From UBA9619 sp964630665 (GTDB lineage Bacteria; Pseudomonadota; Gammaproteobacteria; Arenicellales; UBA868), in assembly GCA_964630665.1 (NCBI GenBank), contig CAZVVN010000030.1, forward strand, positions 1 to 34,963: a DNA stretch of 34,963 nt, read 5' to 3'. The notes below the pieces were generated by a model that had not been told where the DNA came from, ran no database searches, and saw only the letters and a list, made by a program, of their open reading frames with translations. Below, piece after piece: positions 7,714 to 15,938 of the stretch. Position numbers and translations under genes: made by a program. Numbering within the stretch: position 1 is the first letter of the stretch; every line of letters starts with the position of its first letter.

Positions 7714-9246
7714 TCAACCGCTCACCGCAAGGCCACCTGGCCCTGCCAGAAACTCATCGATGGCCCTGGCTGCACCGCGCCCTTCGTTGATGGCCCAAAC
7801 CACCAACGACTGTCCCCGGCGACAATCTCCAGCTGCGAATACCCTTGGAACTTCGGTTACAAACATCCCAGGTGCCGTCTGGTAGTTGCTACGCTCGTCG
7901 CATGTGATCTTCAACCGGTCAGGGATCTCGCACTCCGGGCCCAGGAACCCCAACGACAACAGCACCAGATCGCATTCCCAGATTTCTTCCGAGCCCGGAA
8001 TCTCACTGAACGGTACCTTGCCCGAGCGACTTGACCAGTCGACCCGTACGGTCTTGACACCTGCCAGATGCCCCCGGCCATCGTCAATGAATTCACGGGT
8101 CAGTAGGGCAAACTGCCGGGGGTCGCTGCCAAACCTGCTGGCCGATTCAACATGCGCGTACTCGGTTCGGTAAGTCAGCGGCCACTCGGGCCACGGGTTG
8201 TTCACAGCCCGTTGATCTGGTGGACGGCCCAGCAGCTCAAAATTCACCATTTCTCGGCATCCCTGGCGCAGAGCCGTGCCAATACAGTCTGCACCCGTGT
8301 CCCCTCCACCAATGACGATGACACGTTTGTCCCTTGCCGAAATAGCAGCCCCCTCGAATGAACCGGTCGCCAGCAGGCTTTGGGTGTTGCGGGTCAGGTA
8401 ATCCATCGCAAAGTGCACACCGGTCAGGTCTCGCCCTGGAATTGGAAGGTCCCGCGGTACTGTTGCACCAGTTGCCAGCAGCAGTGCGTCGTGCTGATCG
8501 AGTAACTCCGTCACATCTAGATGTTTCACCGGAACTCCCGCTTGCGCCATGATCGAGTTCATGTGTCCGGCAGGATACTCTGCTGACGAACCGATGCTGA
8601 CCCCGGTGAGAAATTCAACGCCCTCTTGCCTCAACAAATCGACCCGCCGGTTGACCACGAGTTTATCCAGCTTCATGCTGGGTATTCCGTACATCAACAG
8701 ACCACCGATGCGATCAGCACGTTCATAGACCGTCACCTGGTGACCCGCCTTGTTGAGTTGGTCGGCTGCAGCGAGCCCGGTTGGGCCCGACCCCACTACA
8801 CCAACCGTCTTGCCCGAGCGTGCTGCCGGTGGCCGTGCAACAACCCAGCCCTCGGAAAATCCCCGATCGACGATGGCGTTTTCAAGGTTCTTGATGGTAA
8901 CGGCAGGTTCTATGATTCCAAGCACGCAGGCGCCCTCACAAGGCGCCGGACACACCCGCCCAGTGAATTCCGGAAAGTTGTTAGTCTGCTGCAACCGCTC
9001 CAACGCTGCGCGCCACTTTCCCTGGTAGACCTGGTCGTTCCACTCGGGGATAAGGTTGTCTACCGGGCATCCATCAACTGACTGACAGAAGGGTACGCCA
9101 CAATCCATACACCTGGCAGCCTGATCTCGCAGATGGACATCGTCTACTGATGTGAGGATCTCGTCAAAATCGTTAAGTCGCTCCAAAGGCGCCCGGTAGG
9201 GCACAGCGACCCGGCCGATCTCCCTAAAACTGGTCGGTTTAGCCAT
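7714..9246 (-). CDS. gltD: Glutamate synthase (NADPH) small subunit
   Basis: 510 residues, slightly longer than the usual 470-490. GltD feeds electrons from NADPH through FAD and [4Fe-4S] clusters to GltB. The N-terminal cluster region has CMDCGVPFC...GCPVDNLIPEWND (from about residue 46) and CPAPCEGACVLGI (about 98-110). The FAD-binding Rossmann motif GVVGSGPTGLAAADQL follows near 149, the NADPH motif VIVIGGGDTGADC near 311, and the C-terminal FAD contact GDCRRGQSLVVWAINEGR near 470. It begins 63 bases after gltB, separated by a perfect hairpin that could adjust the ratio of the two subunits. Confidence 0.97.
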   Translation of the reverse strand: MAKPTSFREIGRVAVPYRAPLERLNDFDEILTSVDDVHLRDQAARCMDCGVPFCQSVDGCPVDNLIPEWNDQVYQGKWRAALERLQQTNNFPEFTGRVCPAPCEGACVLGIIEPAVTIKNLENAIVDRGFSEGWVVARPPAARSGKTVGVVGSGPTGLAAADQLNKAGHQVTVYERADRIGGLLMYGIPSMKLDKLVVNRRVDLLRQEGVEFLTGVSIGSSAEYPAGHMNSIMAQAGVPVKHLDVTELLDQHDALLLATGATVPRDLPIPGRDLTGVHFAMDYLTRNTQSLLATGSFEGAAISARDKRVIVIGGGDTGADCIGTALRQGCREMVNFELLGRPPDQRAVNNPWPEWPLTYRTEYAHVESASRFGSDPRQFALLTREFIDDGRGHLAGVKTVRVDWSSRSGKVPFSEIPGSEEIWECDLVLLSLGFLGPECEIPDRLKITCDERSNYQTAPGMFVTEVPRVFAAGDCRRGQSLVVWAINEGRGAARAIDEFLAGPGGLAVSG

Positions 9247-9292
9247 ACTGTAAGTCCATTCCAGTGAAGCCGGCCCGTGTCCCGTATACCCG

Positions 9293-9312
9293 TAACAGTC
9301 GAAAGACTGTTA
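9293..9312 (-). repeat. Intercistronic hairpin at the gltB/gltD junction
   Basis: A perfect 8-base inverted repeat, TAACAGTC and GACTGTTA, around a 4-base loop. It includes the gltB TAA stop codon (9310-9312) and sits about 46 bases before the gltD ATG. No T-run follows, so it is not a normal intrinsic terminator. A role in mRNA processing, 3'-end protection or translational tuning between subunits is inference. Confidence 0.6.
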
Positions 9313-12300
9313 GCCAAGAGGCGCCGCCACGGTACCGAACTGGCGAGCCTCCACTGCTTCAGCGGCGTGTTGTCGAATCTGCTCAAGCACGCGTTTGTAA
9401 TCGACTGGCATCACTTTGATAAAGTCTGACTCAAATACCTGCCGGCCCCTATCCAACAGCCGCTGCGCGACATCCGAACCGGTGTGATCCAGGTGCTGGT
9501 GAAGCATCATTGAAACGTCATCCATATCATCGTCTGACAGGTGTTCCAGTTCCACCATCTCCAGATTACAGTTGCGGACAAATTGGTCCCGGTCTGGCGC
9601 CCAGACATAAGCGATTCCGCCTGACATGCCGGCCGCAAAATTACGCCCCACAGGCCCCAGGACCACAACCCTACCACCGGTCATGTATTCACAACCGTGA
9701 TCACCGACGCCTTCGACAACAGCAAGAGCACCGCTGTTCCGTATACAGAAACGCTCCGCCGCCCGCCCCCGAAAATATGCCTGGCCACTGGTCGCACCAT
9801 AGAGAACCACGTTGCCTACAATAATGTTGTCCTCGGCCAGGAAGCTTGAGCCAACGGGTGGATAGATCACGACCCGCCCACCCGACAGTCCCTTGCCGAC
9901 GTAGTCGTTAGCATCACCTTCAAGCTCCAGAGTTACGCCCTGGGCGAGCCATGCCCCCAGGCTCTGGCCAGCAGAGCCATTCAAGCGGACATGGATGGTG
10001 CCATCGGGCAACCCCTGCTCACCCCATTTTTTTACCAGTTCGTGGCTCAATATCGTCCCGACCGTTCGGTCAGTATTCGCGACCGGCAGCTCGAGCCGTA
10101 CGGAATCCCCCTTCTCAAGAGCCGGAGCACACAGGTCAAGCAGCTTTGTTCTGTCTAGGCTGCCGTCCAGCCCGTGATCCTGTTCGATCTGGCAGTAGAC
10201 TGGCGTGTCTTCTGCAGGCCCAACTGCTGGCTGCAGCAGTGCGGAGAGATCGATTCCACTTGCTTTCCAGTGGTCCACAGCGGGTCGGAAATCCAGCAAA
10301 TCGACCCGGCCAATAAGTTCGTTGAAGGTCCCGATACCCAACTCGGCCATGTAACCGCGGGTCTCTTCTGCGACCATGAAGAGATAGTTCACCACGTGTT
10401 CTGGTTTTCCTTTGAAATTCTGCCGCAGGACCGGGTCTTGGGTAGCGATCCCCACCGGACAGGTATTCAGGTGACACTTGCGCATCATGATGCAGCCCAG
10501 ACTCACCAGCGGTGCAGTAGAAAAGCCGATCTCTTCGGCGCCCAACAGTGCCCCTATGACCACGTCCCGGCCCGTCTTCATGCCGCCATCGGTTTGCAGC
10601 ACAACGCGACTGCGAAGGTCGTTCATGACTAGGGTCTGATGGGTTTCGGCGATGCCGAGTTCCCACGGCAAGCCAGCATGCTTGATACTGGTCAACGGAG
10701 ACGCTCCCGTACCGCCGCTGTCTCCCGCAATCAGGATGTGATCAGCGTGGGCCTTGGCAACACCGGCCGCGACGGTACCTACTCCAACTTCAGACACCAG
10801 CTTGACACTGATTCTCGCAGATGGATTCGCGTTCTTGAGATCGTAAATCAGCTGTGCCAGATCTTCTATGGAATAGATATCATGGTGCGGCGGCGGGCTG
10901 ATCAGGCCAACGCCAGGCGTAGAGCAGCGGATAAGTGCGATATTATCGTCAACCTTGTTACCGGGCAGTTCACCGCCCTCTCCGGGCTTGGCGCCCTGGG
11001 AGATCTTGATCTGCAGTTCGTCCGCGTTGGTGAGGTACCAGGCAGTCACACCAAAACGGCCCGAGGCGACCTGTTTGATTGCTGAGCGCTTTGAATCCCC
11101 GTTCGGCTCAAGTTTGAACCGCTCTGAAGATTCACCACCCTCCCCCGTGTTGCTTTTACCACCAAGACGATTCATCGCGATGGCCAGCGTCTCATGTGCC
11201 TCACTGGAGATAGAACCGAGGCTCATCGCACCCGTACAAAACCGCTTGACGATTTCGCTGGCAGGTTCAACTTCAACAAGCGGAATCGGATCGGCAGAGG
11301 GATTCAGTTCCATCAGCCCACGCAGGGTATGGCGCCCAGACGCTTCGTCATTGACCTGCTCCGCAAAGCGCTGGTAAGCGTCTGAATCTTGCCCCTGTGC
11401 CACCTGCTGGAGATCAGCAATAACGCGGGGTTCCCAGCCATGCTTGGCGCCTCCGGATCGCCAGTGAAACTCCCCTGGGTTGGACAGTGCACTTTCGTTT
11501 TTTATCTCTGGGTCAGCGTAGGCAAGCCGGTGGCGACGCATAAGCTCATCTGCTAAAACACCAAAACCGACGCCTTCCACCCGGCTCGCGGTGTGTGTGA
11601 AAGCGTAGTCGATAACCTCGCTTGCAAGTCCCACCGCTTCGAATATCTGTGCCCCCTTATAGGACTGCAGTGTTGAAATACCCATCTTGCCCATCACCTT
11701 GAGCATGCCCTTAGCAACGCCTTTCCGGTAGGCCGTGACGATCGCTTCGTCATCGGTGAACTCTTCCATGTCCAGACCGCCATCCCTGCGCATCTGCCAG
11801 AGCGCTTCGTAAGCAAGATAGGGATTTACGGCGTCTGCGCCGAAACCGATTAGCAGACAATGGTGGTGGACCTCACGGGCCTCTCCAGTCTCCAGGATAA
11901 GCCCGACGCGAGAACGCTTCGCCCGTCTTACCAGATGCTGATGAACGGCACTACTCGCCAACAAAGTGCCGAGGGCAACCCGTCGCGGCCCCGCCTCCCG
12001 GTCAGTTAGCACCACCAGGGGACACCCGTCATCGATCGCCTGTTCGGTCTCTAGGCAGATCCGTTCAAGAGCTGGCATCAGACCACTCTCACCTTCGGCA
12101 GCCGGGAAGCTGATGTCCACTGTCTCTGAACTCCATCCTCGGTGCGAGATCTGCTTGATTGAAGACATCTCCCGGTTGGTCAGTATCGGGTGTTCAATCA
12201 GTAGGCGGTGGCAGTGCTGTTCTGTGCAATCCAGCAGATTGTGCTCGGGCCCGACGTAGCATTCGAGCGCCATTACGATCTCTTCCCGAATCGAGTCAAT

Positions 12301-13911
12301 CGCTGGATTGGTTACCTGGGCAAACAACTGCTTGAAGTAGTCATACAGCATACGAGGCCGGTCACTCAGGCAAGCCAGGGCAGAGTCGTTTCCCATTGAC
12401 CCTACCGGGTCACGCTTCTGGCTGATGAGTGGCAGCAACATAAAATGCAACGTTTCGATGGTGTAACCAAACGCCCGCATCCTGGCCAACAGAGTGTCAG
12501 CCTGAAGTCCGGGCACCTCGTTGGCCTGATCAAGATCGCTGAGTCTGATCCGCTGTGCGGTCAACCATCTTTGATAAGGACGCTTTGTGGAGAACTCTGC
12601 CTTCAGCTCCTGATCTGGGACGAGCCGACGCTCTTCAAAATCAACCAGAAACATACGACCGGGCTGGAGACGCCCTTTCTCTTTGACATTGTCCGGATCC
12701 AATGGCAGCACACCGACTTCACTTGCCATGATGACACGGTCATCATGTGTCACGTAATAACGACTCGGTCTCAAGCCATTGCGGTCGAGCAACGCACCAA
12801 TGTAGCGCCCATCGGTGAACGTGATCGATGCCGGCCCGTCCCAGGCCTCCATCAGCGACGAATGGAACTCGTAGAACGCCTTCTTGTCGACCGCCATTGT
12901 GGCATGCTTCTGCCACGCCTCCGGCACCATCATCATGATTGCTTCCTGCAGAGAACGACCGGACATCAGCAGAAATTCAAGGACGTTGTCGAAATTTCCT
13001 GAATCTGAACAGTCAGGCTCGATCACGGGAAACACCGAATCCAGTTGTCCGCCAAACAATGCGCTCTGCATCACACCTTCCCGACCACGCATCCAGTTGA
13101 TATTTCCACGTAAGGTGTTGATCTCACCGTTATGCGCCATGAAACGCCCCGGCTGCGCCCGATCCCAACTGGGAAAAGTGTTTGTGGAGAAACGCGAGTG
13201 AACCATTGCCAGATGTGTTGTGTAATCCGGCGCACTCAAGTCAGGGTAGTAATCCATCAACTGCAACGTCCGCAGCATGCCCTTATAGATCATTACCCGT
13301 GTGGACAAGGAACAGATGTAAAACATCTGGGACTGATCCATGTCGGGATCACCGCGCAGCTGATGGCTGGCACGCTTTCGAATCAGGTAGAGCTGTCGCT
13401 CAAATGCATCTTCGTCAAGACCGCTACCTGCAGCGATGAACAGTTGCTCGATGTGGGGTTCAGCCATTCTTGCGGTCGAGCCGATCCCAGCCACCTCGGC
13501 ACAAGTTGGCACGCGCCGCCACCCAACTAGCCGCTGGCCCTGCTCAGCGACGATCAATTCCACAGCTCTTTTACAGGTCTGGCGCTGGTCCTGTCTGCGC
13601 GGCAAAAAGACTACCCCAGCACCAAACTGCCCAGGCCGGGGTAGTCGAGTCTTCAACTCGTCCTGCGCGATACGCTCCAGGAACTCGTGAGGCAAGGCGG
13701 TGAGCATTCCTGCACCATCACCGGTTTCTTCCTCGGCACCACAGGCGCCACGATGCTCCATACTGCGAAGAACAGTGTAGGCATCCTCGATTATCCCGTG
13801 ACTGCGGTGCCCTTTGATATGGGCGACAAACCCGACCCCACAGCTATCGTGTTCGAACTCAGATCGGTAGAGGCCGCAGAATGCTCCGTTTTTTGAGTAT
13901 AGGTAATTCAT
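9310..13911 (-). CDS. gltB: Glutamate synthase (NADPH) large subunit
   Basis: 1533 residues. It hydrolyses glutamine and adds the ammonia to 2-oxoglutarate to form glutamate. The class II amidotransferase domain starts at Cys24 (EHDSCGVGF), so a 23-residue propeptide should be removed. It continues with HSRFSTNTFPSWDRAQP and HNGEINTLRGN. The central domain follows, then the FMN-binding synthase domain (TGEGGESSERFKLEPNGDS, SQGAKPGEGGELPGNKV, GDSGGTGASPL). The 3Fe-4S ligands are in CIMMRKCHLNTCPVG (about 1140-1155), and the C-terminal GXGXG beta-helix includes GSAGQSLGAWLAQGV. All key motifs are intact. It leads gltD-pyrF-hemE and has a long structured leader upstream. Confidence 0.98.
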   Translation of the reverse strand: MNYLYSKNGAFCGLYRSEFEHDSCGVGFVAHIKGHRSHGIIEDAYTVLRSMEHRGACGAEEETGDGAGMLTALPHEFLERIAQDELKTRLPRPGQFGAGVVFLPRRQDQRQTCKRAVELIVAEQGQRLVGWRRVPTCAEVAGIGSTARMAEPHIEQLFIAAGSGLDEDAFERQLYLIRKRASHQLRGDPDMDQSQMFYICSLSTRVMIYKGMLRTLQLMDYYPDLSAPDYTTHLAMVHSRFSTNTFPSWDRAQPGRFMAHNGEINTLRGNINWMRGREGVMQSALFGGQLDSVFPVIEPDCSDSGNFDNVLEFLLMSGRSLQEAIMMMVPEAWQKHATMAVDKKAFYEFHSSLMEAWDGPASITFTDGRYIGALLDRNGLRPSRYYVTHDDRVIMASEVGVLPLDPDNVKEKGRLQPGRMFLVDFEERRLVPDQELKAEFSTKRPYQRWLTAQRIRLSDLDQANEVPGLQADTLLARMRAFGYTIETLHFMLLPLISQKRDPVGSMGNDSALACLSDRPRMLYDYFKQLFAQVTNPAIDSIREEIVMALECYVGPEHNLLDCTEQHCHRLLIEHPILTNREMSSIKQISHRGWSSETVDISFPAAEGESGLMPALERICLETEQAIDDGCPLVVLTDREAGPRRVALGTLLASSAVHQHLVRRAKRSRVGLILETGEAREVHHHCLLIGFGADAVNPYLAYEALWQMRRDGGLDMEEFTDDEAIVTAYRKGVAKGMLKVMGKMGISTLQSYKGAQIFEAVGLASEVIDYAFTHTASRVEGVGFGVLADELMRRHRLAYADPEIKNESALSNPGEFHWRSGGAKHGWEPRVIADLQQVAQGQDSDAYQRFAEQVNDEASGRHTLRGLMELNPSADPIPLVEVEPASEIVKRFCTGAMSLGSISSEAHETLAIAMNRLGGKSNTGEGGESSERFKLEPNGDSKRSAIKQVASGRFGVTAWYLTNADELQIKISQGAKPGEGGELPGNKVDDNIALIRCSTPGVGLISPPPHHDIYSIEDLAQLIYDLKNANPSARISVKLVSEVGVGTVAAGVAKAHADHILIAGDSGGTGASPLTSIKHAGLPWELGIAETHQTLVMNDLRSRVVLQTDGGMKTGRDVVIGALLGAEEIGFSTAPLVSLGCIMMRKCHLNTCPVGIATQDPVLRQNFKGKPEHVVNYLFMVAEETRGYMAELGIGTFNELIGRVDLLDFRPAVDHWKASGIDLSALLQPAVGPAEDTPVYCQIEQDHGLDGSLDRTKLLDLCAPALEKGDSVRLELPVANTDRTVGTILSHELVKKWGEQGLPDGTIHVRLNGSAGQSLGAWLAQGVTLELEGDANDYVGKGLSGGRVVIYPPVGSSFLAEDNIIVGNVVLYGATSGQAYFRGRAAERFCIRNSGALAVVEGVGDHGCEYMTGGRVVVLGPVGRNFAAGMSGGIAYVWAPDRDQFVRNCNLEMVELEHLSDDDMDDVSMMLHQHLDHTGSDVAQRLLDRGRQVFESDFIKVMPVDYKRVLEQIRQHAAEAVEARQFGTVAAPLG

Positions 13912-13995
13912 CCGTCGATAAATTCGGGCGACACCCCTCCCTCGGATCGTTTCGGGCCCTAAGACCCTAGAATCCGGCGTGTATGCTGGATCAGA

Positions 13996-14016
13996 GTCGC
14001 CGGAATTTCTGGCGAC
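13996..14016 (-). repeat. Dyad in gltB leader, 85 bases before the start codon
   Basis: GTCGCC and GGCGAC form a perfect 6-base inverted repeat. Inside it the symmetry continues (GAA/TTC) after one mismatched pair, giving near-complete symmetry over 21 bases centred on 14006. It could be a protein-binding dyad or an RNA hairpin in the gltB 5' leader. Confidence 0.55.
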
Positions 14017-14046
14017 GGGAGAGAAGGGTGATACGCAGAACCACTG

Positions 14047-14064
14047 ACTCGTCTCGGAACGAGT
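14047..14064 (-). repeat. Perfect 6-base inverted repeat in gltB leader
   Basis: ACTCGT and ACGAGT flank a 6-base loop (CTCGGA on the plus strand). It lies just downstream of the expected start site for the TATAAT box at 14091-14096, so it would be at the very 5' end of the transcript. That suits an operator or a 5' stabilising hairpin. Confidence 0.5.
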
Positions 14065-14090
14065 ATATCGACAGCGATTTGTGGGTTCAA

Positions 14091-14096
14091 ATTATA
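14091..14096 (-). promoter_or_regulatory. Candidate gltB -10 box
   Basis: The minus strand reads TATAAT, a perfect sigma70 -10. The hexamer 17 bases upstream (ACGAAA) is a poor -35, as expected for an activator-dependent promoter. The start site would be near 14084, giving a leader of about 170 bases. Confidence 0.45.
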
Positions 14097-14142
14097 GTGG
14101 CCAGGACATTGGCTTTCGTATATTTGCCTTCAAGACTGAAGG

Positions 14143-14159
14143 CGCCCCAAAATAGTGCA
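14143..14159 (-). promoter_or_regulatory. NtrC-like binding site upstream of gltB
   Basis: The minus strand reads TGCACTATTTTGGGGCG. It differs at three of 17 positions from the enteric glnA NtrC site TGCACTATATTGGTGCA as I recall it: the left half is perfect and the right half is TGGGGCG instead of TGGTGCA. The site is about 67 bases upstream of the inferred start. No sigma54 -24/-12 element (TGGCAC-N5-TTGC) was found downstream, so the regulator is uncertain. Confidence 0.35.
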
Positions 14160-14165
14160 GTACAG

Positions 14166-14183
14166 ACGCAACTGCTGTTGCGT
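14166..14183. repeat. Perfect 7-base inverted repeat upstream of gltB promoter
   Basis: ACGCAAC and GTTGCGT flank TGCT. The dyad lies about 7 bases from the NtrC-like site and about 90 bases upstream of the inferred gltB start. It may be a regulator site or a small hairpin in the read-through transcript from aroB. Confidence 0.5.
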
Positions 14184-14212
14184 TAACAAGTGGCTGAGCC
14201 CAGGTTCTGCCC

Positions 14213-14260
14213 AAAAAAGCCTCTAAACCCAGGGTATCTTCAGTGGGCGCTCACTGGGTT
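14213..14260 (-). terminator. Possible terminator after aroB
   Basis: Just past the aroB stop, the minus strand has AACCCAG pairing with CTGGGTT (14260-14254 with 14232-14226). An overlapping inner stem, CAGTG/CACTG, is an alternative. The stem is followed after 7 bases by TTTTTT (14218-14213). The loop is long and the T-run somewhat distant, so termination may be partial. Confidence 0.45.
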
Positions 14261-14266
14261 AGATCA

Positions 14267-15346
14267 TCATGCCACAGCTGTTGCCAGAACCTCGGCCAAC
14301 ACCTCATCAGGATAGTCGCTAACCAACTTTGCCCGGCCTATGCCTTCCAGCAATACCAACCGAATTCGACCACGGGCGACTTTCTTATCTCTGGACATGT
14401 GCAAGAGGTATTCTTCCACGGCGATATCTTTGGGCGGGCTGACTGGCAATCTTGCCCGTGACAAGAGTTCGCGTATCCGCGCCAGGTCGCCTGCCGCCAG
14501 CCAACCAAGGCGGCAGGACAACTCGGCAGCCAGCACCATACCAGCTGCAACGGCTTCACCGTGCAACCATTGGCCGTAACCGACAGCAGTTTCAATGGCG
14601 TGTCCAAAGGTGTGACCCAGATTCAGCAGTGCCCGTTGAGCACGCTCCTCTTCATCCGCCGCTACCAACTCGGCCTTGTTGCGGCAGCATTCCACGATCA
14701 CATGCTCAATGGCTGAATTGTCACACCGGCGCAGTGCTTCCATGTTCTGTTCCAGCCACTCGAAAAATACCGGATCCCGTATGACACCATACTTCACGAC
14801 CTCGGCAATGCCAGCTGACAGTTGCCGGCCATCCAGGGTCGAGAGTGTATCGGTGTCGGCGATTACACAAGCTGGCTGATAGAACGCACCGATCATGTTC
14901 TTACCGAGAGGATGATTGACTGCTGTCTTACCGCCCACCGCCGAATCTACCTGTGCCAGAAGCGTGGTCGGCACCTGGATAAAACCAATTCCTCGCTGAT
15001 AACAGGCTGCAGCAAATCCTGCGATGTCACCGACCACCCCGCCACCCAGAGCAATGAGAGTAGCCTCGCGGCTGCATGGCGCTGCGATCATCGTATCGAA
15101 CAGAGTACTAAGCGTTTCTAGAGTTTTGTGTTCCTCACCGTCAGGCAGGATGTGACAGGTGACATTGAACTCGGGTAGGCTGGCCAGCAACCCATCAAGA
15201 TAAAGCGGCGCGACGGTCTCATCGGTGACGACCATGACCTCTTGTGCAGAAATATGGCTTTGATAGAGATCTTCTCGGGAAAGAAGGCCCGAGCCGACAT
15301 AAATCGGGTAACCGCGAGTGCCAAGGTCTACATTCAGTACTGCCAA
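14267..15346 (-). CDS. aroB: 3-Dehydroquinate synthase
   Basis: 359 residues, the second step of the shikimate pathway, converting DAHP to 3-dehydroquinate with NAD and a divalent metal. The NAD-binding glycine motif ALGGGVVGDIAGFAAAC is near residues 99-115. DSAVGGKTAVNHPLGKNMIG (about 138-157) and the metal-binding histidines in NLGHTFGHAIE (about 243-253) and HGEAVAAGM (about 263-271) are intact. Its start overlaps the end of aroK by 13 bases, so the two are translationally coupled, the common aroK-aroB pairing downstream of pilQ. Confidence 0.97.
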   Translation of the reverse strand: MAVLNVDLGTRGYPIYVGSGLLSREDLYQSHISAQEVMVVTDETVAPLYLDGLLASLPEFNVTCHILPDGEEHKTLETLSTLFDTMIAAPCSREATLIALGGGVVGDIAGFAAACYQRGIGFIQVPTTLLAQVDSAVGGKTAVNHPLGKNMIGAFYQPACVIADTDTLSTLDGRQLSAGIAEVVKYGVIRDPVFFEWLEQNMEALRRCDNSAIEHVIVECCRNKAELVAADEEERAQRALLNLGHTFGHAIETAVGYGQWLHGEAVAAGMVLAAELSCRLGWLAAGDLARIRELLSRARLPVSPPKDIAVEEYLLHMSRDKKVARGRIRLVLLEGIGRAKLVSDYPDEVLAEVLATAVA

Positions 15347-15864
15347 AGCTTTCGGACCTCGCCCGCAATTTCCCTCGCTGCGGTCTGCGGAGATCGCCCG
15401 TCAGTCTCATAGATGACGTCAGCTTCCTGCCGCCACAAAGGCTCCCTTTCGCGCATTAGATCCTCAAGTATCTCGCGCCTGTCAGCACCAGTATTCAGTA
15501 ACGGCCTGTTCTTGCTATTGCGGGTACGATCCATCTGCATCTCAATCGAGGCATGTAAATAAATTACCAGGCCATTGTGCCGTAGCGCCTTTCGAATCTC
15601 TTCACTCTCAACAGCGCCACCACCAGTCGCCAGGACAATACCCTTACGGGACGCCAGTTCAGAAATCATGCGGATCTCTCGGTTTCGGAACCCATCTTCG
15701 CCCTCGATATCGAATATGGTCGAAATACTGACGCCGGTGCGTTCCTCTATCTCATGATCGGAGTCGACAAAATCAAGACCCAAGCTCTTCGCCAATGCTT
15801 TCCCAATGGTGGTTTTACCCACCCCCATGGGACCAACCAGATAAATATTCTTTGCAGTAGTCAT
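15334..15864 (-). CDS. aroK: Shikimate kinase
   Basis: 176 residues, the usual length. It phosphorylates the 3-hydroxyl of shikimate with ATP. The Walker A loop GPMGVGKTTIGKAL is at residues 11-24, the shikimate-binding DSDHEIEERTG at about 35-45 and the Walker B-like ATGGGAV at about 79-85. The lid arginine region RTRNSKNRPLL follows. It comes 74 bases after pilQ, and this gap contains an imperfect hairpin (15903-15924) but no T-run, so read-through from the pil operon is expected. Confidence 0.97.
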   Translation of the reverse strand: MTTAKNIYLVGPMGVGKTTIGKALAKSLGLDFVDSDHEIEERTGVSISTIFDIEGEDGFRNREIRMISELASRKGIVLATGGGAVESEEIRKALRHNGLVIYLHASIEMQMDRTRNSKNRPLLNTGADRREILEDLMREREPLWRQEADVIYETDGRSPQTAAREIAGEVRKLWQY

Positions 15865-15902
15865 ACGCCAACAGATGGGTTAAACCGACTCGCCAGTTGT
15901 TC

Positions 15903-15924
15903 TCGCCAGATCGCCCGATGGCGA
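15903..15924 (-). repeat. Imperfect hairpin between pilQ and aroK
   Basis: TCGCC and GGCGA, then ATC and GAT, pair around a 4-base loop with a 2-base bulge on one side. There is no T-run after it on the minus strand. It may slow or process transcription between the pilus genes and aroK. Confidence 0.35.
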
Positions 15925-15938
15925 TCCCGCACAGTGCC

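Larger units (their letters stand above)
13912..14266 (-). other. 355-base non-coding region between aroB and gltB
   Basis: No believable gene lies here. The region holds, in minus-strand order, a possible aroB terminator, a 7-base dyad, an NtrC-like site, a perfect TATAAT box and two further dyads before the gltB ATG (each listed separately). In Pseudomonas a damX-like gene sits at this spot; there is no trace of it here. The gltB start has only a weak Shine-Dalgarno (GACGG directly before ATG). Confidence 0.7.

Noticed and set aside
12445..13002. A 185-codon plus-strand ORF opposite gltB
   Set aside because: Mirror frame of an intact gltB; no domain motif and no ribosome site.
13983..14186. 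A 67-codon plus-strand ORF in the aroB-gltB gap
   Set aside because: No ribosome site or recognisable motif, and it runs antisense through dyads and the promoter elements.
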